Part shown: positions 1-5,862 of the stretch, in pieces
Layout: each line of letters starts with the position of its first letter
Position numbering within the stretch: position 1 is the first letter of the stretch
Assembly: GCA_039179915.1 (NCBI GenBank)
Contig: JBCDEF010000050.1
Coordinates: forward strand, 1 to 15,286
Source: JANQQZ01 sp039179915
Lineage (GTDB): Bacteria > Planctomycetota > Phycisphaerae > Phycisphaerales > UBA1924
Direction of reading: 5' to 3'
DNA: 15,286 nucleotides
The notes under the pieces: model-generated
Database searches by the model: none
Seen by the model: the letters and a program-made list of their open reading frames with translations, nothing else
What the model was told of the DNA's origin: nothing
Program-made: the position numbers and the translations under genes

Positions 1-90
1 CGGTACGGTTTGTGTCCGTGTCCGGTACGGTTTGTGTCCGTGTCAGTGCCGTGTCCGGTACGGTATGTGACAGTGTCCGTTACGATCCGG
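1..90. repeat. 22-bp direct tandem repeats at the window edge
   Basis: Two identical 22-bp units lie head to tail at 1-22 and 23-44. An 11-bp half unit follows (45-55), then a third unit with three or so changes (56-77), then a decaying start of a fourth (78-90). Each full unit begins cggtacgg and ends gtgtc. No unique spacers separate the units, so this is not a CRISPR array. The array probably continues to the left of the window. The perfect unit has no stop codon in any of the six frames, and 22 is not a multiple of 3, so a peptide read through it cycles frames every unit. The function is unknown. Confidence 0.85.
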
Positions 91-216
91 CGGTCGTAGG
101 AGCACCAGGATCGACACCAGTTCTTTGCTCACGTCGACCGGCTGCGCGGATGCCGGCAGCGCCGACGACGAAACCGCCACGAACATCAGACTGTGGCCCA
201 GAACAGCGCTGCGCAT
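43..216 (-). CDS. short secretory ORF ending in the tandem repeat (possibly a truncated gene)
   Basis: This minus-strand ORF of 57 codons starts at ATG 216. A G-rich run (GGGGG) about seven to eight bases upstream could serve as a weak ribosome binding site. Residues 1-24 read like a signal peptide: MRSAVLGHSLMFVAVSSSAL followed by PASA and then QP, a good AxA cleavage site. Only about 18 unique residues follow (VDVSKELVSILVLL and so on). The last 15 or so residues are encoded by the repeat block, and the stop (TCA on the plus strand at 43-45) falls in the half-unit. I do not recognise a family. It could be a genuine small exported peptide. It could equally be the remaining 5' end of a longer secreted-protein gene whose 3' part was displaced by repeat growth; the neighbouring minus-strand frames stay open to the window edge. 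The signal-peptide reading is fairly persuasive, but that the gene is functional is uncertain. Confidence 0.45.
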   Translation of the reverse strand: MRSAVLGHSLMFVAVSSSALPASAQPVDVSKELVSILVLLRPPDRNGHCHIPYRTRH

Positions 217-290
217 CTCACGACCCCCCGGCGGCTCGTCCGCTACGGGATAGTCACAGCGTCATCCGCCGCGTGAGAACAAGATTGCGC

Positions 291-320
291 AAAGAGCGAG
301 CGAGAAGAAACTCGGGCTCG
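291..320 (-). terminator. possible terminator hairpin after the PEP-CTERM gene
   Basis: Twelve bases downstream of the stop of the 333-1148 gene, an imperfect inverted repeat can form. CGAG at 297-300 pairs with CTCG at 317-320, and CGAG at 301-304 pairs with CTCG at 311-314, leaving a two-base bulge and the six-base loop 305-310. On the minus strand it is followed by only three T residues (291-293), so it is a weak intrinsic terminator at best. Confidence 0.4.
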
Positions 321-332
321 GATATGCGTGTC

Positions 333-1148
333 TCAGCCGCGGCGGCGACGCGTCGCGGCCAGACCAGCGGCAGCCAGCACGGCCAAGCCGCTCGGAGCCG
401 GAATCTGGAAGATGCCGATGATCGGCTCGGCCGACGAGAGGGCCTGGCCCATAAAGACCTCCCCGCTGAAGTCCGCGGTGACGAACTCGATCGAACCGAC
501 ATCCGGCTGCACACCGGTGACGCCGAGGACGTTCTGGCCGTTGCCCCAGAAGATCGAGCTGACGCCGTCGTCGAGCGTTGACGAACCAGCGTTCACCTCG
601 AACGAGGCCGTGAAGCTGCCCGGAAACTTCTCATCGTCGAAAGCCAGCCCGCCGAGCGAGAGGAGCGGGTTCCACGCGGCGGCGATCTCGGCGCCGGAGC
701 CTGACGTACCGCCGAGAACAAAGACGCTCCCGCCCTGCGTGACGTAGTCCTGGAGCACCGCCATCTCGGCGGGCGAACGGCCGAGGTCGCCCGACAGCCA
801 GATGCCGTCGTAGGTCTGCAGGGTGGGCAGATCGAACGTCAGGGTGGTGTTGCGGTCCCAGCCGTAGCCGGCGTCGGTCATCGTCGCGGCCAGGTTGCCG
901 TTGCGGACGCGGTTCTCGGTGGTGTATACCAAGAAATCGGCGCCCGCCTGACCGCCGGCCATCGCGTCGGCGATGTTCAGCGCAAGCCGGCTCGCCTGCA
1001 CCGCGTCCGCGTCGTAGGCCTGATCGCTAAAGATCCACTCGTCGCCGGCAGCGATGATCGTGCCGATCGCGGGCGGGCCCGCAAGAGCCGGAGCCGCGGA
1101 ACCAACAGCGAACACAACACCGAAAAACACAGCGGAGCTTCGAAGCAT
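333..1148 (-). CDS. secreted protein with PEP-CTERM-like C-terminal sorting signal
   Basis: This predicts a 271-residue exported protein. The start was set at ATG 1148 because a clean signal peptide begins there (MLRSSAVFFGVVFAVGSAAP then ALA/GPP, cleavage near residue 23). The open frame to 1301 would put 51 basic, unstructured residues in front of it. The middle (about residues 55-165) has alternating beta-alpha segments, including YDGIWLSG and a VLQDYVTQGGSVFVLGG stretch. These resemble the class I glutamine-amidotransferase-like (ThuA-like) fold found in many planctomycete surface proteins; this fold call is a pattern impression only. The last 23 residues are IPAPS, a hydrophobic Ala/Leu helix and RRRRG, the layout of PEP-CTERM sorting signals in Phycisphaerae-like planctomycetes. 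Such signals are recognised by exosortase, and none is encoded in this window. The protein probably goes to the envelope or outside. Its enzymatic role is unknown, and no catalytic triad could be assigned. Confidence 0.8.
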   Translation of the reverse strand: MLRSSAVFFGVVFAVGSAAPALAGPPAIGTIIAAGDEWIFSDQAYDADAVQASRLALNIADAMAGGQAGADFLVYTTENRVRNGNLAATMTDAGYGWDRNTTLTFDLPTLQTYDGIWLSGDLGRSPAEMAVLQDYVTQGGSVFVLGGTSGSGAEIAAAWNPLLSLGGLAFDDEKFPGSFTASFEVNAGSSTLDDGVSSIFWGNGQNVLGVTGVQPDVGSIEFVTADFSGEVFMGQALSSAEPIIGIFQIPAPSGLAVLAAAGLAATRRRRG

Positions 1149-1401
1149 GGCCTTACCTATCTTGGTGCCAGCCCGACAGACTCGGTAAAAAGTCCGTTTC
1201 GGGGCCGGCGGGTTGAACTCATCTCTCTCACCCAATCTGGGAGAAAACAGGGTAGCTGGCTGGCCCGCTGGCGCACACCCGTATGAACGCTGATTCGGCA
1301 AAATATGCGCTGATCAGCCCAATTTTTCGTCCAATAACTCCGGAAGAAGCAGCCGCAGAACCGCACAAGATTGTCAGATTTTGGTCGGTACGCTGGTTCG
1401 G
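1149..1401. promoter_or_regulatory. gap upstream of the PEP-CTERM gene: AT-richer patch with a perfect palindrome
   Basis: This 253-base gap between two minus-strand genes holds an AT-richer patch (about 1295-1385) in an otherwise GC-rich window. Within it is the perfect palindrome gctgatcagc at 1309-1318; the half gctgat recurs about 22 bases away near 1287. The patch is a plausible promoter or operator for the 333-1148 gene, but no -35/-10 pair with good spacing stands out. A small inverted repeat (CCCA-atc-TGGG) lies around 1228-1240. Confidence 0.25.
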
Positions 1402-1896
1402 TCAGCCAAAGACCCTTGGCAGGCCCAATTGCCGACGAATCACCGTCAGCTGGCCGGCGTGCATGCCTTCGTGCCACGCGATCGAGGCCATGAGCTTAGC
1501 CCGCGTATCCCCGAACTGGGCCAGCGGGCCCTCGACCGGGGCGGTCAGCTCGGCGTTACTCAAGCCCGAAAAATAACCGATCAAATCCTCGCGGACCGCA
1601 GCCATCACGCTCAGGATCTCCTGCTTGGCCGGGTAGTCGCTCTGGGAGTTGCTGGGCGTCACCCGGCCGTCGAACAGCTTCTGCTGCGCCTCGGTCAGGG
1701 TTGGGTCGCGGTGGGCGAGCATCTTGAGCGTCATGTCATCGGTAAACGCGATATGGCCGGCGATGTAGGCCGCGTGGCTGCCGCCCTCGGCGAAAGCCCG
1801 GACGAGATCCTCGCCCTCGATGCCGTCAAGAAACCCGAGGGTCGCCCGGCGGGCGAAGTCCATCACGAACAGGCCGGTGTTCAGCAGATCGCTCAC
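1402..1896 (-). CDS. DinB/YfiT-like four-helix metalloenzyme (DinB superfamily)
   Basis: This is a 164-residue cytoplasmic protein, the normal length for the DinB_2 superfamily of four-helix bundles, whose members bind a divalent metal with three histidines and often act as thiol-dependent S-transferases. Visible hallmarks are the AGHIAFTDD segment (His48) and the C-terminal WHEGMHAGQLTVIRRQLGLP block, with His142 and His146 completing the likely metal triad. The start is set at GTG 1896 because a strong Shine-Dalgarno AAAGGAG (1904-1910) sits seven bases upstream. The open frame extends to a TTG at 1914, but that would place the Shine-Dalgarno inside the coding region. It is divergent from the DUF3465 gene at 1993 with a 96-base shared upstream region. 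The family name comes from a damage-inducible Bacillus gene and is unrelated to DNA polymerase IV. Family assignment is confident; the substrate is unknown. Confidence 0.88.
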   Translation of the reverse strand: MSDLLNTGLFVMDFARRATLGFLDGIEGEDLVRAFAEGGSHAAYIAGHIAFTDDMTLKMLAHRDPTLTEAQQKLFDGRVTPSNSQSDYPAKQEILSVMAAVREDLIGYFSGLSNAELTAPVEGPLAQFGDTRAKLMASIAWHEGMHAGQLTVIRRQLGLPRVFG

Positions 1897-1955
1897 GAGT
1901 GTGCTCCTTTCCAAGGGCTTCGGGGCCGAAACACGCGGTGCGCCCGGCCGGCTCG

Positions 1956-1984
1956 TACACTTGGCGCTTCGACCCTGACGGAGG
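1956..1984 (+). promoter_or_regulatory. putative -10 and Shine-Dalgarno for the DUF3465 gene
   Basis: TACACT at 1956-1961 fits a TANNNT -10 hexamer. No convincing -35 is seen 16-18 bases upstream. GGAGG at 1980-1984 lies eight bases before ATG 1993 and sets that start. A transcript from here would have a normal leader of roughly 25 bases, unlike the near-leaderless genes further right. Confidence 0.45.
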
Positions 1985-1992
1985 CGGGCACA

Positions 1993-2556
1993 ATGACAAA
2001 AGCGGGCAAGAAAGCGGGCGGCGTGACCGTGCTGGGTGTGATCGTTGTCGGCGCGATCCTCGGCTCAAAATGGCTCGGCGGCCCGGACCTGACCGCGCTG
2101 CTCAAGAGCGACAGCGGCACAACAACCGCCCCACACCAGCCGGCAGGCGCAGCGAGCGAGCAGACGGCCCGGCGTATCCAGCCGACGATGCAGGCCGAGC
2201 CGGCATCGACCGAAACCGTCGAAGCCGACGAGACCGCCATACGAGCCCTGATCGACTCCCAGACCTCGGGCGAGATGGTCGAGCTGCACGCCGAGATCGT
2301 CAAGCTGCTGCCCAACGACAACGAGGGATCGCGGCACCAGCGGATTTTGCTCGCGCTCCAGACCGGCGGCACGATGCTTGTCGCGCACAACATCGACCTG
2401 GCCGAACGCATCCCGGCCGACGAGGGCGACTGGATCACGGTCTACGGCCAGTACGAATGGAACGACCGCGGCGGCGTGCTGCACTGGACCCACCACGACC
2501 CCAAGCAGTGGCGCGAGGGCGGCTGGATCGAGCACGCCGGCGTGCGATACGAGTAA
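1993..2556 (+). CDS. membrane-anchored DUF3465 domain protein
   Basis: This 187-residue protein begins with a short Lys-rich stretch and one hydrophobic helix (about residues 10-28, VTVLGVIVVGAILG), probably an uncleaved N-terminal anchor. A Thr/Ala/Gln-rich linker follows (about 40-80). The C-terminal domain (about 85-187) matches my recollection of DUF3465: a HQRILLAL strand, LVAHNIDLAERI, a GDWITVYGQYEWNDRGG block, LHWTHHDP and a closing GGWIEHAGVRYE. The family looks like a small beta-rich domain of unknown function, so the globular part is expected outside the cytoplasmic membrane. The ATG at 1993 is preceded by GGAGG at eight bases; the frame is open much further upstream, but that part is antisense to the DinB gene. 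uvrB begins only 13 bases after its stop without its own Shine-Dalgarno, so the two are probably co-transcribed. Domain identity is confident; function is unknown. Confidence 0.85.
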   Translation: MTKAGKKAGGVTVLGVIVVGAILGSKWLGGPDLTALLKSDSGTTTAPHQPAGAASEQTARRIQPTMQAEPASTETVEADETAIRALIDSQTSGEMVELHAEIVKLLPNDNEGSRHQRILLALQTGGTMLVAHNIDLAERIPADEGDWITVYGQYEWNDRGGVLHWTHHDPKQWREGGWIEHAGVRYE

Positions 2557-2569
2557 ACAGACAGCCCAC

Positions 2570-4774
2570 ATGACCGCCACCCGCTTCGAGGTCGTCAGCC
2601 CGTTCAAGCCCATGGGCGATCAGCCCTCGGCGATCGATGCGCTCGAAAAACGCATCCGGGCCGGCGAGCGGTACTCGTGCCTGCTCGGCGCGACCGGCAC
2701 GGGCAAGACCTTCACCATGGCCAACCTGATCGCGCGGGTGCAGAAGCCGACGCTGATCATCAGCCACAACAAGACGCTGGCCGCGCAGCTGTTTGAAGAG
2801 TTCCGCGAGCTGTTTCCCGCGTCGAGCGTCAACTACTTCGTCAGCTACTACGACTACTACCAGCCCGAGGCGTACATCCCGCAGCGGGATATCTACATCG
2901 AAAAGGATGCCAGCCGCAACGACGACCTCGATCAGCTGCGTCTCGCGGCGACGAGCAACATCCTCAGCCGGCGGGACACCGTTGTGGTCGCCAGCGTCTC
3001 GTGCATCTTCGGTCTGGGCTCGCCCGAGGCGTACGCGCAGAAGGTCCTGACGATCACCAAGGGCTCGCGGATGGACCGGCGGACGTTCCTGCTGGGCCTC
3101 AACGACATGCAGTACCAGCGGTCGGACATCGAGTTCAAGCGCGGGCAGTACCGCGTGCGGGGCGATCTAATCGAAGTCTGGCCCGCGTACGAGAAGTTCG
3201 CGGTCCGCATCGAACTGTTCGGCGATGAGATCGACCGCGTCGAGCTGATAAACCCCACCTCGGGCGAGCTGCTCGCGGAAGAGACCCAGTTCTTCCTGTT
3301 CCCGGCTGTGCACTACGTCATGCCCGAGGACCAGATGAAGTCGGCGCTCGACAGCATCCGCGAAGAGCTCGACCAGCGCGTCATGCAGCTCCGGCACGAG
3401 GGCAAGCTGCTCGAGGCGCAGCGGCTGCTCGGGCGGACCAACTACGACCTCGAGATGATGGAAGAGGTCGGCTTCTGCTCCGGCATCGAGAACTACAGCC
3501 GGTACATGGACGGCCGGCGGCCCGGCGAGCGGCCGTTCACATTGCTCGACTTCTTCGACTACGCCCCGCCCGCGGGTGAGACCGGTATCGGCACAACCGC
3601 CGTCTCGACCGAGTCGGGCGACGAACGCCCCACCAGCGAGGGCGCCCGGGCGCTGCGGCGGAACTTCCGCGACTGGCTGATCATCATCGACGAGAGCCAC
3701 GTGACCCTGCCGCAGATCCGCGCGATGTTCAACGGCGACAAGGCCCGCAAGCAGATCCTGGTCGACCACGGCTTCCGCCTGCCGAGCGCGATGGACAACC
3801 GGCCGCTGCGCTTCGAAGAATTCGAAGCGATCGTGCCGCAAACTGTTTTCGTCAGCGCAACACCGGGCCCGTACGAGCTCGAAGCGACCGCGGGCGAGGT
3901 CGCCGAGCAGGTCATCCGGCCCACGGGCCTGACCGATCCGGAGATCGAGGTCGTGCCGGCGCAGGGACAGGTCCCCGATCTGCTCGAGCGGTGCAAAGAG
4001 CGCGTCGAGGCGGGTGAGCGGGTACTGGTCACGGCGCTGACCAAGCGCCTCTGCGAAGACCTGACGAACTACCTGCATCAGCAGGGCCTGGGTGTGCGGT
4101 ACCTGCACAGCGACATCGACACGCTCGACCGGGTCGAGATCCTGACCGACCTTCGCAAGGGCGAGTTCCAGATCCTCGTCGGCGTGAACCTCTTACGGGA
4201 GGGCCTCGACCTGCCCGAGGTCTCGCTGGTGTGCATCCTCGATGCGGACAAAGAGGGCTTTCTGCGGAGCCCGACGAGCCTGATCCAGCAGATGGGCCGG
4301 GCGGCGCGGAATGTCAACGCGAAAGTGATCATGTACGCCGACAAGGTCACCGCCGCGATGCAGGTGGCGATGGACGAGACCGAGCGGCGACGCGAGAAGC
4401 AGAAAGCCTTCAACGCCGAGCACGGCATCACGCCCAAGACGATCGAGAAATCGATCCGCAGCGGGCTCGACCGGGAGCTCAAGGCCCGCAAGACGGCTCG
4501 GGAGGCGGTCGACGCGACGGACGAGGCATTCGACTCGGTCGAGCTGGCCCGTGAGCTCGAGGCCGAGATGATGGCCGCCGCCGAGGGCATGGAGTTCGAG
4601 AAGGCGGCCATGCTCCGCGACCAGGTCAAGGCGATCCGCGACGGCACCGTCGGCTCGGGCGGCAAGGTCCGTAAGAGCGAGCTGAACAAGAAGCGAGGCT
4701 CGCGGAAAGCCGGCGGCGGCAAGCCCGGCGCGCCTGGCACCCGCGCCGGCAAGAAGGGCAAGCAACGAGGCTGA
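2570..4774 (+). CDS. uvrB: excinuclease ABC subunit B (UvrB)
   Basis: This is the helicase-fold damage-verification subunit of nucleotide excision repair. It is loaded on DNA by UvrA and then recruits UvrC. At 734 residues it is longer than the usual 660-690. In order: FKPMGDQPSAI near residue 12, Walker A GATGTGKT (40-47), the aromatic beta-hairpin YFVSYYDYYQPEAYIP (about 89-104), motif II DESH (374-377), LVTALTKR (about 486-493), GVNLLREGLDLPEV (538-551), QQMGRAARN (573-581), and a C-terminal UVR domain (about 660-692) that binds UvrC. Two oddities stand out. About 36 extra residues (roughly 331-366) lie between LLDFFDY and the motif II strand. A basic tail of about 38 residues (697-734) follows the UVR domain. 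The start ATG 2570 gives the standard family N-terminus and lies 13 bases after the DUF3465 stop. The open frame runs on upstream but only as a shadow. Confidence 0.98.
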   Translation: MTATRFEVVSPFKPMGDQPSAIDALEKRIRAGERYSCLLGATGTGKTFTMANLIARVQKPTLIISHNKTLAAQLFEEFRELFPASSVNYFVSYYDYYQPEAYIPQRDIYIEKDASRNDDLDQLRLAATSNILSRRDTVVVASVSCIFGLGSPEAYAQKVLTITKGSRMDRRTFLLGLNDMQYQRSDIEFKRGQYRVRGDLIEVWPAYEKFAVRIELFGDEIDRVELINPTSGELLAEETQFFLFPAVHYVMPEDQMKSALDSIREELDQRVMQLRHEGKLLEAQRLLGRTNYDLEMMEEVGFCSGIENYSRYMDGRRPGERPFTLLDFFDYAPPAGETGIGTTAVSTESGDERPTSEGARALRRNFRDWLIIIDESHVTLPQIRAMFNGDKARKQILVDHGFRLPSAMDNRPLRFEEFEAIVPQTVFVSATPGPYELEATAGEVAEQVIRPTGLTDPEIEVVPAQGQVPDLLERCKERVEAGERVLVTALTKRLCEDLTNYLHQQGLGVRYLHSDIDTLDRVEILTDLRKGEFQILVGVNLLREGLDLPEVSLVCILDADKEGFLRSPTSLIQQMGRAARNVNAKVIMYADKVTAAMQVAMDETERRREKQKAFNAEHGITPKTIEKSIRSGLDRELKARKTAREAVDATDEAFDSVELARELEAEMMAAAEGMEFEKAAMLRDQVKAIRDGTVGSGGKVRKSELNKKRGSRKAGGGKPGAPGTRAGKKGKQRG

Positions 4775-4870
4775 TCGCTCCGAGCCGCATCCGATTCGAC
4801 AGCAGATACCGCCGGCCGCCCGATATTACTACGGGCGTACCGCGCTGCGCCGACCGAGCGGAGACCACGC
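4775..4870 (+). promoter_or_regulatory. uvrB-methyltransferase intergenic region with a hairpin
   Basis: CGCCCG (4817-4822) can pair with CGGGCG (4832-4837) around the nine-base AT-rich loop atattacta. The loop contains TATTAC (4824-4829), a possible -10 for the next gene. There is no T-run after the stem, so it is not a classical intrinsic terminator for uvrB. GGAG about eight bases before ATG 4871 is the likely ribosome binding site. Confidence 0.3.
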
Positions 4871-5599
4871 ATGAGCCAGAACCAGACCGTCCAAACCCAG
4901 CCCCGGCTTGCACCGATCGAGCCCGACGGCTACGGCACCCACCGCCGCCACGCCGACTATGTCGCACGTTTCGACGAGGCGCGGCTCGCGGCCGGCCAGG
5001 AATACCTCGCGGTCGAACAGGAGCGGGCCCGGTTCTTCCACATGCTCGAGATGCTCCGGCTCTCCCGCGGCGTGCCCGGAGCGACAGCCGAAGCCGGCTG
5101 CTACCGAGGGCTGACCTCGTTCTTGATTTGCCGTGAGCGCCAGCTTGAGGACGACCGATTCTCCGGCGCCGGCCACTGGATGATCGACTCGTTCGAAGGG
5201 CTCAGCGAGCCGGTCGCGGCCGACGGCCCGATCTCACGCGATCGCTTCGACACGCGGCACTTCGCCAACACCTCCGTCGAGCACGTCCGCAACACGCTCG
5301 CCGCCTTCCCGGATGTCACGATGGTCCGGGGCTGGATCCCGGACGCGTTCGCGGATGTGCCCGAGCAGCGGTACCGCTTTGTGCACGTCGATGTCGATCT
5401 GCACGACCCGACGCTGCACAGCCTCGAGTACTTCTACCCACGGCTCTCGCCCGGCGGGCTGCTGGTGGTCGATGACTACGGCCCGTGGGTCCCGGGGCTG
5501 TGGGAGGGCTGCCGACCCGCGGTCGAGTCGTTCTGCAAGAAGCACGACATCCCGTTCGCCCGGTTTGACACGGGCAACGTCGTGCTCCGGGCGGTCTAG
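4871..5599 (+). CDS. SAM-dependent O-methyltransferase, TylF/MycF (macrocin O-methyltransferase) family
   Basis: This 242-residue soluble class I methyltransferase has a family-typical length. The SAM-binding motif I is AEAGCYRGLTSFLI (73-86). DSFEGLSEP (106-114) is a family hallmark around the SAM ribose site. HVDVDLHDPTLHSLEYFYPRL (172-191, approximately) followed by SPGGLLVVDDYG (193-204) supplies the acidic residues that bind Mg2+ in TylF-type enzymes (Asp174, Asp176, Asp201 and Asp202 are candidates). Characterised relatives methylate sugar hydroxyls in macrolides or other glycans. Here no biosynthetic cluster is nearby, so a cell-surface sugar is a guess and the substrate is open. The start ATG 4871 is supported by GGAG about eight bases upstream; the N-terminal 20 residues look disordered. 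It lies on the same strand between uvrB and uvrA with no obvious functional link to repair. Confidence 0.87.
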   Translation: MSQNQTVQTQPRLAPIEPDGYGTHRRHADYVARFDEARLAAGQEYLAVEQERARFFHMLEMLRLSRGVPGATAEAGCYRGLTSFLICRERQLEDDRFSGAGHWMIDSFEGLSEPVAADGPISRDRFDTRHFANTSVEHVRNTLAAFPDVTMVRGWIPDAFADVPEQRYRFVHVDVDLHDPTLHSLEYFYPRLSPGGLLVVDDYGPWVPGLWEGCRPAVESFCKKHDIPFARFDTGNVVLRAV

Positions 5600-5604
5600 G
5601 CGGG

Positions 5605-5632
5605 CTTCACACACCGTCGCACGACCTACGAT
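5605..5632 (+). promoter_or_regulatory. putative promoter of the small membrane protein gene
   Basis: TACGAT (5627-5632) is a -10-like hexamer ending five bases before GTG 5638. CTTCAC (5605-5610) is a possible -35 at 16 bases. No Shine-Dalgarno is present, so the transcript would start at or within a base or so of the start codon. The nonamer CTACGATCG recurs upstream of uvrA. Confidence 0.5.
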
Positions 5633-5637
5633 CGTCC

Positions 5638-5814
5638 GTGTCGAAGCGGACAAAGATGCTGCAGCGGTTCGGGTATTACTTCATCGGCGTGGCGATCGGC
5701 GTGCTGATGCTGGGCTACATCCAGTACAAGCGATCGGCGGCCCGGTCGGCGCAGCAAGCGACAGCCCCGCAACCGGCGAGCGAGGCCGCACCCTCTCGGC
5801 CAGCGACGCCCTGA
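5638..5814 (+). CDS. small single-pass membrane protein
   Basis: This 58-residue ORF (GTG start, TGA stop) fills the gap between the methyltransferase and uvrA. The protein opens with basic MSKRTKMLQR. One hydrophobic helix of about 17-20 residues follows (around 11-28, FGYYFIGVAIGVLMLGYI), then QYKR and a Ser/Ala/Pro/Gln-rich tail. The positive residues before the helix and the basic pair after it give mixed topology signals. Support for it being real: a start codon five bases behind a TACGAT -10, the same arrangement as at uvrA, 9359 and 10705; a clean helix with typical codon use; and exact fit in an otherwise empty 263-base gap. An internal ATG at codon 7 is an alternative start. I do not recognise a family. 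Confidence 0.68.
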   Translation: MSKRTKMLQRFGYYFIGVAIGVLMLGYIQYKRSAARSAQQATAPQPASEAAPSRPATP

Positions 5815-5847
5815 CTGGCCGTGGCCCGAATCCGCCGGGCGTCCGTC

Positions 5848-5853
5848 TACGAT
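5848..5853 (+). promoter_or_regulatory. -10-like element for uvrA
   Basis: TACGAT here sits within CTACGATCG, identical to the nonamer at 5626-5634, and ends nine bases before ATG 5863. No ribosome binding site is visible, so the mRNA leader would be only about three bases. No clear -35 is seen. Readthrough from upstream genes remains possible. Confidence 0.48.
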
Positions 5854-5862
5854 CGCTCTCAT

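Noticed and set aside
1..77. CRISPR array
   Set aside because: Units are directly adjacent with no spacers and are only 22 bp.
12..581. Plus-strand frame of 189 codons
   Set aside because: It begins inside the repeat, is Arg/Ala-rich low-complexity sequence and lies antisense to the well-supported 333-1148 gene and the 43-216 ORF.
1149..1301. N-terminal extension of the PEP-CTERM protein
   Set aside because: It would place 51 residues before a good signal peptide; ATG 1148 is the natural start.
1283..1576. Plus-strand frame of 97 codons
   Set aside because: Its first 40 residues look passable, but more than half is antisense to the DinB-family gene, and no ribosome binding site or family match is seen.
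1897..1914. TTG start at 1914 for the DinB-family gene
   Set aside because: The Shine-Dalgarno AAAGGAG lies inside this segment, seven bases before GTG 1896, so the longer start is unlikely.
3167..4108. Long minus-strand frame (313 codons) antisense to uvrB
   Set aside because: It is a mirror of GC-rich codon bias in uvrB, with compositionally odd Arg/Ala/Val/Leu-rich product and no motifs.
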